64,000 bases of DNA from Allochromatium vinosum DSM 180 (GTDB lineage: Bacteria; Pseudomonadota; Gammaproteobacteria; Chromatiales; Chromatiaceae): positions 1,958,501-2,022,500 of the forward strand of contig NC_013851.1 in assembly GCF_000025485.1 (NCBI RefSeq). Direction: 5' to 3'. The position numbers were made by a program, and so were the translations under genes. Below are positions 48,334-58,085 of the stretch, one piece after another. Position 1 is the stretch's first letter. The number at the start of each line of letters is the position of its first letter. The notes under the pieces are model-generated. The model did not search any database. It saw nothing but the letters and a program-made list of their open reading frames with translations, and was not told the origin of the DNA.

Positions 48334-48902
48334 CACTCCTTGACGCGCGAGACGTATTCGCCGGTGCGGGTGTCGACCTTGATCAGCTCATCGGTCTGCA
48401 CGAACAGAGGCACGCGCACCACGGCGCCGGTTTCGAGCGTAGCCGGCTTGCCGCCGCCGCCCGAGGTATCGCCACGCACGCCCGGATCAGTCTCAGTGAT
48501 CTTGAGCACCACGAAGTTCGGCGGCTCGACCGACAGCGGCGCGCCGTTCCAGAGCGTGACCTTGCAGATGTCGTTTTCCTTGATCCACTTGGCCGCTTCG
48601 CCGACGGCCGCCGCTGTGGCGGTCATCTGCTCGAAGCTCTCCTGGTGCATGAAGTGCCATTCCTCGCCGTCGTTGTAGAGATACTGCATGTCGGTATCAT
48701 GCACGTCCGCCGCCTCGACGGTGTCGCCGGACTTGAAAGTCTTCTCGATCACGCGCCCGGTCTTGAGGTTGCGGATGCGAACGCGGTTGAAGGCCTGGCC
48801 CTTGCCCGGCTTGACGAACTCGTTCTCGACGATGCTGTATGGATCTCCATCCAGCATGATCTTGAGTCCGCCCTTGAATTCGTTGGTACTGTAGAACGCC
48901 AT
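48333..48902 (-). CDS. efp: Elongation factor P
   Basis: 189 residues, three-domain protein relieving ribosome stalling at polyproline. N-terminal KOW-like domain with the modification site Lys34 in [10 protein letters not shown] domains follow, with the C-terminal [12 protein letters not shown]. The presence of epmA and epmB supports beta-lysylation at Lys34. The start is 34 bases from that of the divergent epmB, so promoters must overlap coding DNA. Confidence 0.97.
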
Positions 48903-48936
48903 GTCATCCTCATTGCATGTGAAATCAAACCGGACA

Positions 48937-49944
48937 ATGTTACCGCGAAGGACAGGCGCTTGTCAGAGTGAGACGTGGCGGCGCGACCGGGTCACGGCCT
49001 TCACCCAGGTCGATGAACTGCTCGCATTCCTGGAACTGGATCGCACGCGGATACCGGATCTGGACGCTGAGCCGGAGTCCTGGGGTCTGCGCGTTCCACG
49101 CACCTTCGTCGAACGTATGCGACGCGGTGATCCGGACGATCCGCTGCTGCGTCAGGTGTTGCCGCTGACCGCCGAGCGCCAACAGGTCGCCGGCTATGTC
49201 ACCGATCCGGTCGGAGACGCCTGCGCCGAACGCGCTCCCGGACTGCTGGTGAAATATGCAGGACGGGCGCTGCTGATGGTGACGGGCGCCTGTGCCATCC
49301 ATTGTCGTTACTGTTTTCGCCGCCATTTCCCCTATCAGGATCTGGGGCCGAGTCAGGCACGCCTGGAGCGCGCCCTGGACGAGATCGCCCGCGACCCCAG
49401 TCTGACCGAGGTCGTGCTGAGCGGCGGCGATCCGCTGATGCTCGACGACGACCGGCTCGATGCCCTGATCCGGGATCTGGAGTGCATCACGCACCTCCAG
49501 CGTCTGCGACTGCACAGCCGTGTCCCGGTCGTCTCGCCCTCGCGTCTGACCGCACGTCTGGCCGCCAGCCTGACACGCGGTCGGTTCGCGAGTACGCTCG
49601 TGATCCATGCCAACCATCCACGCGAACTGGATGAGGTCGTCCGCTCGGCTCTGCTCGACTGGCGTGCAGCCGGCGTCACCCTGCTCAACCAGAGCGTCCT
49701 GCTGCGCGGCGTCAACGATCGGATCGAGATCCTGGCCGAACTGAGCGAGCGGCTCTTCGCCTGCGGTGTACTGCCCTATTATCTGCATGGGTTGGACCCG
49801 GTCGCCGGCAGTGCCCACTTCGAGGTCGACGACGCGGAGGCCAGACGCTTGCTGGATGGCGTGCGCGCACGCCTGCCCGGTTATCTGGTGCCGCGACTGG
49901 TCCGCGAGATACCTGGGGATCATTCCAAGCGCCCACTCGAATAA
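48937..49944 (+). CDS. epmB: Lysine 2,3-aminomutase-like EF-P activator
   Basis: 335 residues from ATG 48937. Radical-SAM cluster CAIHCRYC (Cys119, Cys123, Cys126), followed by [16 protein letters not shown], and the PLP region typical of the EpmB/KamA family. It makes (R)-beta-lysine for EpmA. EpmB lacks the C-terminal zinc/tetramer part of true lysine mutases, in agreement with the length here. An upstream in-frame start at 48901 would overlap the efp start. Confidence 0.93.
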   Translation: MLPRRTGACQSETWRRDRVTAFTQVDELLAFLELDRTRIPDLDAEPESWGLRVPRTFVERMRRGDPDDPLLRQVLPLTAERQQVAGYVTDPVGDACAERAPGLLVKYAGRALLMVTGACAIHCRYCFRRHFPYQDLGPSQARLERALDEIARDPSLTEVVLSGGDPLMLDDDRLDALIRDLECITHLQRLRLHSRVPVVSPSRLTARLAASLTRGRFASTLVIHANHPRELDEVVRSALLDWRAAGVTLLNQSVLLRGVNDRIEILAELSERLFACGVLPYYLHGLDPVAGSAHFEVDDAEARRLLDGVRARLPGYLVPRLVREIPGDHSKRPLE

Positions 49945-50028
49945 ACTGTCTTTCAGCGCTTTCCCTTTGCGGTCGGGAAGGCCGATAATCCGACCATCAG
50001 CGATGGACCTGACGCGAACGACACCCGT

Positions 50029-52086
50029 ATGCCCACGCCCAGTCAACAACCGACGCTGCTCATCATCACATCCGAGACCAGTGAAGCCGAGCGGCTGATG
50101 GCGGTGCTCCGTGAGGCGCGCCTGGCCGAACGCAGTCTCTCGATTCCGAGCGCCGAGCATCTCGACAAGGTGATCGCCGAACGCGGGTGCGACCTGATCC
50201 TCTGCTGCGGCTATGATCGGGACGTTGAGGTCGACACGATTCTGACGGCCTACAAGCGCCTGAAGACCGACATCCCACTGATTCTGCTCGCCGACCCGGA
50301 GCAGTGGGAGACACTGGCCGGCAAGGCGCGACGCGCGGGCGCGCGCGATCTCGTCCGGCGTGCCGATCCCGAGCACCTGCGATTGAGCCTGGGGCGCGAA
50401 CTGGCCGACTGGAAGGCCCGGCGCGCCGCCGGCGCGCTCGACACCCGTCTGCGACAGTGCGAGCAGAACACGCTGCGGCTCACAGAGATCACGGGGGCCG
50501 GTGTGGCCTTCGTGCAGGACGGTCTGCACATCGAGGTCGACGATACCTACGCGCGTCTCTTCGGCCACACCTCGACCGACGAGGTACTGGCCACGCCGCT
50601 GCTCGATCTCATCGCCCCCGAGCATCATGCGGCGATTCGCGATCTGCTCAAGGCGAGCGATCCGGCCACCCCGAACAGCGCGACCCTGCTCGATGTCACC
50701 TGTCAGCGTGCCGGGGCAAGCCGTTTCCAGGCTCGCCTGCTGGCCTCGCCGAGCGAGTTCGAGGGCGAACCCTGTCTGCGTCTGATCTTCCAGCCGATCG
50801 AGACGGCGGCGAAGGGCGAGACGGTCGTGGAGCGCGACAGCCCGCGTGGGGCGGCGGGACTCACGGCCCTGATCGCTGAGATCGAATCCCACATCGACGA
50901 ACAGCGTCTCGTCACCCGCCCCTTCGCCATCTTTTTCATCCGCGTTGCCAAGATTCTCGATGTGATGCGCGACATGGGGTTGTCGATCGGTCTCGAGCTG
51001 CTCGACGAATTCAGCGAGACCCTGGCCACGCTCATCGGCGAACGCGGCTTCCTGTCGCGCGTGAGCGAGGATGGATTCGGACTCATCGTCGATGGCATTG
51101 ATGAAGTCGGCGCCCAGGCGCTGGCCGCCGAGTTGAATGCCCAGGCACGTCTGCCGGCCCGCGCGGCCGTACAGGACGCCACCGTACCCGATTGTCAGAT
51201 CGGCTATTTCCTGGTGCGCGACCGGGCCTCGGCTCCCGAGGACATCATCAACGCGGCGCACAGGCTCTGTATCGGCCATCGGTATACCAGCGGCGGCACG
51301 GCCGAGCACGAGAAGCCCGTCAACCATGACGCGGACGATGAGACGGTCATCGCGCGCAAGATCGAATACGCCTTGCGCAACGAACAGCTCAAACTGGTCT
51401 ATCAGCCCATCATCAGTCTCATGGGCGACAACCAGGAGAACTACAGCGTCCTGCTGCGACTGTTCGACGAGGACGAAAATCTGCTCGAGGCCAAGGATTT
51501 CATCGGCACAGCGATTCGCCAGGGGCTGATCGAGGAACTCGACAAGTGGACCATCCGATCGGCCATCCAGATCATCGCCCAACAGCGGCGCGCGGGCCAG
51601 AATCTGAGCCTCTTCATCTCGCTCTCCGAAGACACCTTCAAGAATCCAAACACCGTGCTCTGGATCTGCGACTGTCTTCGCGAGTTCGACGTGCGCGGCA
51701 ACTGGTTGACGATCCAGCTCCAGGAGGAGGTCGTCATCGGCAATCTGGCCAGCCTCAGCAAGCTGGTCGAGACACTGCACAAGATCAAGTGCCGCGTAGC
51801 CATCAACCATTTCGGCGCCACCGAGCGCCCGGAGATGCTGCTCCAGGCGCTCGCGCTCGATTTCGTGCTCCTGCGGCCGCTACTGGCGCAGGGTCTGGCC
51901 GACGATTCCGCCAAGCAGCAGCGTCTGCTGCAACTGGCCACGCTCGCCCGCGAGTTCAACGTCAAGAGCGTCGTCACCGGTGTCGAGGATGCGCGCGCCC
52001 TGACCGTGCTCTGGACGGCGGGCGTCGATTATGTCCAGGGGAATTTCCTCCAGCGGCCCTCGACCACGCTTCAGGTCCAGGCTTGA
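50029..52086 (+). CDS. FimX-like protein: receiver-like, PAS, degenerate GGDEF and EAL
   Basis: 685 residues. Receiver-like N-terminus (about 8-130), PAS (about 150-250), degenerate GGDEF (about 285-410; SEDGF replaces GGDEF), and degenerate EAL (about 445-680; SVL in LLRLFDEDE replaces EAL, and NHFGA replaces DDFG). The lost catalytic residues indicate a c-di-GMP receptor and not an enzyme. The architecture matches Pseudomonas FimX, which localises to a pole and controls type IV pili. No pil genes are in the window. Confidence 0.8.
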   Translation: MPTPSQQPTLLIITSETSEAERLMAVLREARLAERSLSIPSAEHLDKVIAERGCDLILCCGYDRDVEVDTILTAYKRLKTDIPLILLADPEQWETLAGKARRAGARDLVRRADPEHLRLSLGRELADWKARRAAGALDTRLRQCEQNTLRLTEITGAGVAFVQDGLHIEVDDTYARLFGHTSTDEVLATPLLDLIAPEHHAAIRDLLKASDPATPNSATLLDVTCQRAGASRFQARLLASPSEFEGEPCLRLIFQPIETAAKGETVVERDSPRGAAGLTALIAEIESHIDEQRLVTRPFAIFFIRVAKILDVMRDMGLSIGLELLDEFSETLATLIGERGFLSRVSEDGFGLIVDGIDEVGAQALAAELNAQARLPARAAVQDATVPDCQIGYFLVRDRASAPEDIINAAHRLCIGHRYTSGGTAEHEKPVNHDADDETVIARKIEYALRNEQLKLVYQPIISLMGDNQENYSVLLRLFDEDENLLEAKDFIGTAIRQGLIEELDKWTIRSAIQIIAQQRRAGQNLSLFISLSEDTFKNPNTVLWICDCLREFDVRGNWLTIQLQEEVVIGNLASLSKLVETLHKIKCRVAINHFGATERPEMLLQALALDFVLLRPLLAQGLADDSAKQQRLLQLATLAREFNVKSVVTGVEDARALTVLWTAGVDYVQGNFLQRPSTTLQVQA

Positions 52087-52125
52087 GTCATCGCCCGGCC
52101 CCGGACACACTCAACGTGATGACGA

Positions 52126-52980
52126 TCATGGCTGCCGCATCGCGAGTCGGGGTGACAGGCGTCGATTCGTATCGATGAGTCGCTCGCGCGACGGCTTCAT
52201 CAAGCGGCTCTTGAGTGATGAACTGGACGCCGTATCCAGTTGGCTCGACAGCCGCTGGCGGCGTTGCGGTAGCGGGCGCAAGAGCTTGGGTTGCTGGAGT
52301 GAACCGGTATCGAACCGTGACGACCAGCGGTCTTGATCGCGCGGCGGCCGGGACCGGACGGCCGAATCGACCGCCGCCGTGTCGCCGGCGATCGCCATCT
52401 CGGGGCGCAGATCCAGGCCGATATGATCGCGCGCCTGCTCAGAATAGGGCCGCAGACCCTTCTTGAGCAGATAGTCGGTCAGGACGCGATGGGTATAGCG
52501 CTGGGTCTCGGAGTAGGTCACGAAGCCCCCGCTGCGTTCCAGGGCGCCTTCGCCGGCGTTGTAGGCCATCACCGCCGGACCAATGGAGCCATATTTTGCA
52601 AGCAGGCGTTTGAGATGCCGCATCCCGGTGCGCAGATTGACCTCGGGGTCGAACAGCTGATCGACGCCTTGGACGCCGTAATCGGCGGCTGTCTCCGGCA
52701 TCACCTGCATCAAGCCGACCGCGCCCGCTGGCGATACGGCCAGCGGGTCATAACCGGACTCGGCGCGGATGAGCGCATGGACCAGGACAGGATCGAGCGC
52801 GTGAGTACGCGCAAGACGGTCGATCATGGCCTCGATGTGCCCCTTGGCGGGAACGGATGGCCGGGGTAATGACGGACGCTCGACCTCCTGGGCGACCGGC
52901 GCGGCGAGTGATGGATCGGCCTGGGCGAGAGGCAGGATCAAAAACGACAGGGTGGGCAGGAGCATTCGACCGGGATGCAT
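52126..52980 (-). CDS. Lytic transglycosylase, SLT family
   Basis: 284 residues. Signal peptide 1-21, then an SLT domain with the catalytic Glu in RAESGYDPLAVS, GLMQVMPETA and AYNAGEGAL, cleaving peptidoglycan glycan strands in the periplasm. A Ser/Arg-rich C-terminal tail of about 80 residues is unusual. Divergent from the ExeA-OmpA fusion, so it may locally open peptidoglycan for it. Confidence 0.87.
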   Translation of the reverse strand: MHPGRMLLPTLSFLILPLAQADPSLAAPVAQEVERPSLPRPSVPAKGHIEAMIDRLARTHALDPVLVHALIRAESGYDPLAVSPAGAVGLMQVMPETAADYGVQGVDQLFDPEVNLRTGMRHLKRLLAKYGSIGPAVMAYNAGEGALERSGGFVTYSETQRYTHRVLTDYLLKKGLRPYSEQARDHIGLDLRPEMAIAGDTAAVDSAVRSRPPRDQDRWSSRFDTGSLQQPKLLRPLPQRRQRLSSQLDTASSSSLKSRLMKPSRERLIDTNRRLSPRLAMRQP

Positions 52981-53160
52981 GGGTCCGACCTGTATCGACT
53001 GAAGTGGAAGGAAGGAACGGATGGCGTGGCGTCATGTACATTAGACTAGCATGTCCGATTCGATCCTCCCGGCTCACGGGCCGGATCGCCGTCAGCGCGG
53101 GCGAAGCAGACACCCTGGAACCACGCCAAGCTCTCAGGATGCGGTTTAGGAACCTGAAAG

Positions 53161-55203
53161 ATGTATGAATCTTTTTTCGGCTTCAAAGACAAGCCGTTCT
53201 CGCTCCTGCCCGACCCCAGCCTCTTCTATCCCAGCCAGATCCATCGGGAGGCGTTGACGCTCCTCGAATACGGTCTTTACAACCAGGCTGGATTCACGGT
53301 CATCACCGGCGAGATCGGATCGGGCAAGACGACCCTGATGCGGTATCTGCTCGAACGGCTTGAGCAGGACATGACGGTCGGACTCATCTCGCACACCCAC
53401 CAGTCGCTCGGACGGATCATGGACTGGATCTGCGCGGCATTCGAGATCCAGGCGCCGCGCAACGATCGGGTTGCGCAACATCAGGCCTTCGTCGACTTCC
53501 TGCTCGCCGAATACGCGAAGGGACGCAAGACGCTGCTCATCATCGACGAGGCACAGAACCTCGACCGCGACACGCTCGAAGAGATCCGGCTGCTGTCCAA
53601 CGTCAACTCCGAGCACGACGTCCTGCTCCAGCTGCTCCTGCTCGGTCAGCCGGAATTGCGCGAGCAACTGCGTCAGCCGGGACTCGAACAGTTCATTCAA
53701 CGCATCTCGGCGTCCTATCATCTCGGGCGCCTGAACCAGGAAGACAGTTGTCGCTACATTCGGCACCGCCTCAAGACTGTCGGCGGTCGTCCCGACATCT
53801 TCACGCCTGATGCCTGCCACGCCATCTTTCATTACAGCCGGGGCATCCCGCGACTGATCAATCTGATCTGTGACACGGCCCTGGTCTTCGCCTATGGCGC
53901 GGGCGAGTCGCACATCGATGGATGCTCCATCGACGTGTTCGTGCGCTCCGATGGCTCGCACCTGCTGTTCGCCATCGATGGCGAGGAGATCCAGCCACTG
54001 CCGGAATATCGACCGATCCTGGTCGACGAGCTGGAGGAAGAGCCGCTGGAAGCCGAAGAGCCGCGCCAGATGAACGCCAGGATGCCGGCGATTCAGGCCG
54101 AGCCTGGACCTGAGCCGGATCATCCAAGTATCGAGCCGATTCCGACCGACCAAGATTTGCCCAGGACAGCGCGACAGCCCGAGTCCGAGCGCGTCGCCCC
54201 CAGGCTCCACACAGCCACCTCATCGCCAGGATCGAGCGCTCCCCTGTCCAATTTCGACTATTCGGGTTGGAGTTCGGCCGACGGCGCACCAGGGTTCGAC
54301 CGTCATGGTTCGGTCGACTCCAGACGGCATGGCCGGCGCCTGGGTTGGGAGATCACCGCCATGGTGATCGGCATTCTGTCAGGGATCGGATTGGTGGGCT
54401 GGTACATACAGTCCTCCAGTCTCAAGCCCATCGCGAGTCCGATCGAGACCCAGGGCCAGGATACGACCGAAAAGGCCGCGAGGTCGGCTGCTGAAAGACT
54501 CGTCCCGAGCGTCCCAGTCACCGAGCAGACACCGGAGACACCACCATTCGACGTCCTGATCAGTCTGGCTCAGGAACCCAGCGGCCCCGAAGCCGATGCC
54601 GTGACCGTCGAGGAATCGGTCATCGAAGAGGCGCCCGGCACCGTGGCGGGCGATAGTCCATTGCAGACGAACGCGGCGTCGAGTGAGACGGAATCCGTGC
54701 CTGAGGCGGCGGCGACAGCCGAGCCGGAGACCGAAGCCCCCAGCGAATCGGTCCCCGCGCCGGATCGTCCTGGATTGGAACGGCTCGAATCCGGCCTCGC
54801 CGCACTGTCCATCGAGGTCGAGCGGCTCGCTCCCAACCATATCCGGGCCGATCTTTCACGCCTCATCCAGTTCCGAGATGGAAGCGTGGCCCTGGATGAG
54901 TCCGCCCGGACCCTGCTCGCGCGGTTCGCCGGACTCCTGAAGGAGGACGAACGCGTCCGGCTCCATATCGTCACTCACACCGACACCCAGGGCGCGACGA
55001 CCAATAATCAAGTCCTGTCGGAGCGGCGCGCCGCTGACATCGCACTGATTCTGCGCCTTGAGGGAATCGGGGCATCCCGCATCACGCACGAGGGCAAAGG
55101 CATGTCTGAGCCGAAATTCACGCGCGAGGAGGAACGTCGACTCGGCCCCTGGATCAACCGCCGTATCGAGATCGATCTGATCGAGTCTGACGAGGCGCGC
55201 TGA
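53161..55203 (+). CDS. ExeA/GspA-type AAA ATPase fused to an OmpA-like domain
   Basis: 680 residues. N-terminal ExeA-like ATPase (about 1-270; Walker A GEIGSGKTT 50-58, Walker B LLIIDEAQ), a Pro/Ser-rich linker, one membrane helix (ITAMVIGILSGIGLVGWYIQ, about 397-417), and an OmpA-like peptidoglycan-binding domain at the C-terminus (HIVTHTDTQGATTNNQVLSERRA, and NRRIEID). ExeA normally ends with a PG_binding_1 domain, so this is a variant order. ExeA helps assemble type II secretin through peptidoglycan; this protein may do the same for an envelope complex. Confidence 0.85.
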   Translation: MYESFFGFKDKPFSLLPDPSLFYPSQIHREALTLLEYGLYNQAGFTVITGEIGSGKTTLMRYLLERLEQDMTVGLISHTHQSLGRIMDWICAAFEIQAPRNDRVAQHQAFVDFLLAEYAKGRKTLLIIDEAQNLDRDTLEEIRLLSNVNSEHDVLLQLLLLGQPELREQLRQPGLEQFIQRISASYHLGRLNQEDSCRYIRHRLKTVGGRPDIFTPDACHAIFHYSRGIPRLINLICDTALVFAYGAGESHIDGCSIDVFVRSDGSHLLFAIDGEEIQPLPEYRPILVDELEEEPLEAEEPRQMNARMPAIQAEPGPEPDHPSIEPIPTDQDLPRTARQPESERVAPRLHTATSSPGSSAPLSNFDYSGWSSADGAPGFDRHGSVDSRRHGRRLGWEITAMVIGILSGIGLVGWYIQSSSLKPIASPIETQGQDTTEKAARSAAERLVPSVPVTEQTPETPPFDVLISLAQEPSGPEADAVTVEESVIEEAPGTVAGDSPLQTNAASSETESVPEAAATAEPETEAPSESVPAPDRPGLERLESGLAALSIEVERLAPNHIRADLSRLIQFRDGSVALDESARTLLARFAGLLKEDERVRLHIVTHTDTQGATTNNQVLSERRAADIALILRLEGIGASRITHEGKGMSEPKFTREEERRLGPWINRRIEIDLIESDEAR

Positions 55204-55256
55204 CGTCTGGCGGCTCAGCCGTCAACGAGCCACAGAGGATGCCGCGCAGACGGACA

Positions 55257-55781
55257 TCACCAGGGCATGAACCCGTTCATGAACTGCATCGGTCGGCTGA
55301 TGCTCTGATTCATCACCGCCATGTCACGCCCCATCGAGGCAGTCGACTGGGTCATGATGCGCATCGAGCGATCCATCTCCTGGATGCTGGCCAGCATGGG
55401 CTGGAGGGTGTCGACGTCCTGCGCCATCGACTCGACGCTCGCCGTCATGACACGCACGTTGCGGCTCATCTGGGCAACGTTGTCCGACATCGACTGCATG
55501 TTGCTGGCCATCACCGTCATGTTGGTGTCGACGCTGATGGCCAGATAGTGAACGTCCTTGGCCAGACTGAAGACCAGATAGAACCCATAGGCGGCCAGGA
55601 TGATGAAAGCGAACAGCGAGGGGTAGACGATGAGTTCCCAGCGCTTGGCGCTGGTCTCGAAGGCCTGCGACAGGCGATCGATCGCATAGGCGTTGACCTG
55701 AGTACCCGTGGCCTCCGATCCCGGCGTCTCGGCCTGGACGACGGCATCACGACTGTCACCTGGAGTCTCGTTGTCGCGCAT
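55257..55781 (-). CDS. Membrane-anchored coiled-coil protein, unknown
   Basis: 174 residues. One membrane helix (IVYPSLFAFIILAAYGFYLVF, about 51-71), then a long helical repeat region with periodic Met (MTVMASNMQSMSDNV and similar) likely forming a coiled coil in the periplasm. Not recognised. It sits between the ExeA-OmpA gene (convergent) and the ParA gene (same strand, 37 bases), suggesting co-function with ParA. Confidence 0.65.
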   Translation of the reverse strand: MRDNETPGDSRDAVVQAETPGSEATGTQVNAYAIDRLSQAFETSAKRWELIVYPSLFAFIILAAYGFYLVFSLAKDVHYLAISVDTNMTVMASNMQSMSDNVAQMSRNVRVMTASVESMAQDVDTLQPMLASIQEMDRSMRIMTQSTASMGRDMAVMNQSISRPMQFMNGFMPW

Positions 55782-55818
55782 GATGGATTCTCAGTCTGGC
55801 CAGTGGTCGGTACACACA

Positions 55819-56451
55819 TCAACCGACGAGACGCGGATAGAGCGCCGCCGTCAGACTCATGAACTCGCGCGCGCCCTTGCCGCGCGGCTCCAGCTCGAAG
55901 ACCGCTAGGCCCTCGCTGAAGGAGCGGCGGAAGACCGTGCGTTGCGAGAGCCGTGGCTTGATGAAGCGCAGTCCGGGCAGCGAGACGAGCGCGGCGGCCG
56001 TTTCGTTGGTCTCCTGCACGGCGTGATGGGTGTCGCCGCGATTGATGAAGCCGATGATCTCGGGCGGGGTCGCGCGCTCGACCGTCGCGATCATCTGGAT
56101 GAAGCGCTGGGTCGACCAGATGTCGGCCTGCGAGGGCGGCACGGGAACCACGACCCGGTCGCAGATGGCAAGCGCCCGACGCAGGCTCTCCATGTCCGAG
56201 GTGCCGACGTCGATCAATGCCTCGTCGGCCTCGCGCAGACGCGATTCGCTCAGCGCATCCTTGCCGAAGACCTCGATCCGGGGCTTGAATCCCTCCTCGC
56301 CCCGGACGTCGACCACATCGGTCAGCGTAGCCTGGGGGTCGGCGTCGACGAGAACCACGCTGGCCTCGGCCATGACGAGCCAAACGGCGAGGTTGAAGGT
56401 CAGCGTACTCTTGCCCGATCCGCCCTTCAGACTTCCAACGATCGTGATCAT
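55819..56451 (-). CDS. ParA/MinD-type ATPase
   Basis: 210 residues. Deviant Walker A KGGSGKST (LKGGSGKSTLTFNLA), switch DADPQATLTD and a short family length like ParA-type positioning ATPases (MipZ/ParC). No ParB-type gene lies beside it. It may place a polar or envelope machine; the neighbouring membrane coiled-coil and ExeA-OmpA genes suggest this role. Confidence 0.85.
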   Translation of the reverse strand: MITIVGSLKGGSGKSTLTFNLAVWLVMAEASVVLVDADPQATLTDVVDVRGEEGFKPRIEVFGKDALSESRLREADEALIDVGTSDMESLRRALAICDRVVVPVPPSQADIWSTQRFIQMIATVERATPPEIIGFINRGDTHHAVQETNETAAALVSLPGLRFIKPRLSQRTVFRRSFSEGLAVFELEPRGKGAREFMSLTAALYPRLVG

Positions 56452-56552
56452 GGTACTCGTAATCCAGAACGACTAGGCGCGATGTTCGCGGTGGACCGGA
56501 ACAGGGCGCGCCCGATGAGGCCTTCGCACCCTGTTGCCGTCGGTTCGGTGTG

Positions 56553-57323
56553 TCAACGCGGTGCTGGCGGAGGCTCCATCCTGGAGTAGCCATCCGGGAC
56601 GCTGAAGAGCGCTTCGGGTTGCGGGCCGACCTGGACGTTGGTCAGCTCACGCACGAAGCCCCCCGGAAACTCCTCACGCACCGCCAGTTTCAATTGCGGG
56701 TCGTACCACTGCAGGGACTGGGCCGGCGACTCGTTGGGCACGGTGGTCGTCATCTCCCACTTCTCGACCGTCCGCCCGGCGATCGATTCGGTGCCGAGCA
56801 TCCGCAGCTCCATGGATTGACCGTCGGGCATCTGATACTTGAGCGGCAGACCGCGCTCGACATCGAGCCATTGCGCGCCGGTCAGGGTCTGGCCCTCGCG
56901 CGTCATCGACATCTCCCACTTGACCGCACGGCGTCCGGCGACGTCCTCCTCGCCGGCCCGACGACAGTTCAGTCCCTCGATGCCCTGGCAGGGATTGGTC
57001 TCGGCCGAGGGTGCAGGCATCTGTCCAGGCGCGGCGGCGCCCATCGGCACCGAGCGTTCCATGTACGTCTGACGGTCGGGGAAGAGCATCCATTCCATCT
57101 GCCGGGTCTGATCATGGATGCGGATCACCTCCTGTCCCTGGTGGGACATCTCGATGCGCATCCGATTGGCGCCGACAGACATCTTGCCTGTGGTCGTCTG
57201 GCCGTCGGGTCCGCGACTGATCATGTCCGCCGAGAACTGGACGCCGGCGATCTCGGCCTGGACCGAGCACGTCAGGAGCAATCCGCCCAGGGCGGCCCAG
57301 TACGCTTGCTTGTGGAGTCTCAT
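56553..57323 (-). CDS. Exported protein, DUF4412-like
   Basis: 256 residues from MRLHKQAYW (start 57323). Signal peptide 1-23 (GGLLLTCSVQA), then a beta-rich domain with MEWMLFPDRQTYMERS and repeated DUF4412-like strands (GRRAVKWEM, GRTVEKWEM). One Cys pair (about 113-121). Probably periplasmic or outer-membrane associated; the family is often linked to lipoprotein-like sensors, but the function is unknown. Confidence 0.65.
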   Translation of the reverse strand: MRLHKQAYWAALGGLLLTCSVQAEIAGVQFSADMISRGPDGQTTTGKMSVGANRMRIEMSHQGQEVIRIHDQTRQMEWMLFPDRQTYMERSVPMGAAAPGQMPAPSAETNPCQGIEGLNCRRAGEEDVAGRRAVKWEMSMTREGQTLTGAQWLDVERGLPLKYQMPDGQSMELRMLGTESIAGRTVEKWEMTTTVPNESPAQSLQWYDPQLKLAVREEFPGGFVRELTNVQVGPQPEALFSVPDGYSRMEPPPAPR

Positions 57324-57404
57324 CTTGACTGTTCCCCTCTCATCTCTCATGGTCGGTGATCACACTGATCGATCGGTCTCGCTCCCGCGATTCGAGCGCG
57401 CGTC

Positions 57405-57902
57405 TCAGCGTGGCCAATCCCAGGGATCGGGCGGGAGCGGCCTGCCGGGCGCCAGGGAGTCGAACAGCGTCGGCGGTCCAGGCCGCTCGAACGGATCATG
57501 GCGGCGTTCCTCGTCCGTGGGGCGCCAGCGGGTGGTCGGCCCAGCACGCTCACGCTCACTGGGCGTGAGTGGACGGAACCTGAGCGCCGCGTCCGGATCA
57601 TCGCCGGGCCGGCTTCCGCCCGCTGTTGGCGGCGGATCGCCGCGAAAGCGATACTCGGGCGTCGCCTCGGGCGCTGGTGTCCGCTCCGTCCCGAGCGTCG
57701 ATGACGCCGGCCCGGATCTATTCCCATCGAACGACGGAGTCCGATCGGGGATCACCCAGGGCCAGTCGGCACGCTCTGCCCCCGGGCGCTCGTAGCCGTG
57801 TTCGTAATTCGGTTCCAGATCCTGGAAGCGAGACTGGGCCGAAGTCACGATCGGTGACGCGATCCCCGCGAGCAGCATGAGCCAATACATGGCGCTATCC
57901 AT
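57405..57902 (-). CDS. Pro/Arg-rich exported protein, unknown
   Basis: 165 residues from MDSAMYWLMLL (start 57902). Signal peptide 1-22, then a Pro-, Arg- and Asp-rich, low-complexity sequence (PSERERAG, DPFERPGPPTLFD) without recognised domain. ATG 57890 is an alternative start. It may be disordered and act as an envelope linker; no support beyond the signal peptide. Confidence 0.5.
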   Translation of the reverse strand: MDSAMYWLMLLAGIASPIVTSAQSRFQDLEPNYEHGYERPGAERADWPWVIPDRTPSFDGNRSGPASSTLGTERTPAPEATPEYRFRGDPPPTAGGSRPGDDPDAALRFRPLTPSERERAGPTTRWRPTDEERRHDPFERPGPPTLFDSLAPGRPLPPDPWDWPR

Positions 57903-58085
57903 CGAACGACACGCTGGACCCGCAACGCCTCGCCCGGATCCGGACCCGCCCGCGAGCACTACGACGAACGTCCAGCGAAGACGCGTTTTGAATTGTTTGA
58001 ATTGAATACTCAAATCACCTCGGACGCAACGTCTCATCGATGCGTCTCGGCCGGGCGTGTCGCGACGGATCACGCCCGGCTCGGT

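Noticed and set aside
48940..51810. 956-codon open frame on the minus strand
   Set aside because: It lies antisense to epmB and the FimX-like gene, which have clear motifs. In high-GC DNA the opposite strand often stays open; its Gln/Asp-rich composition fits a shadow.
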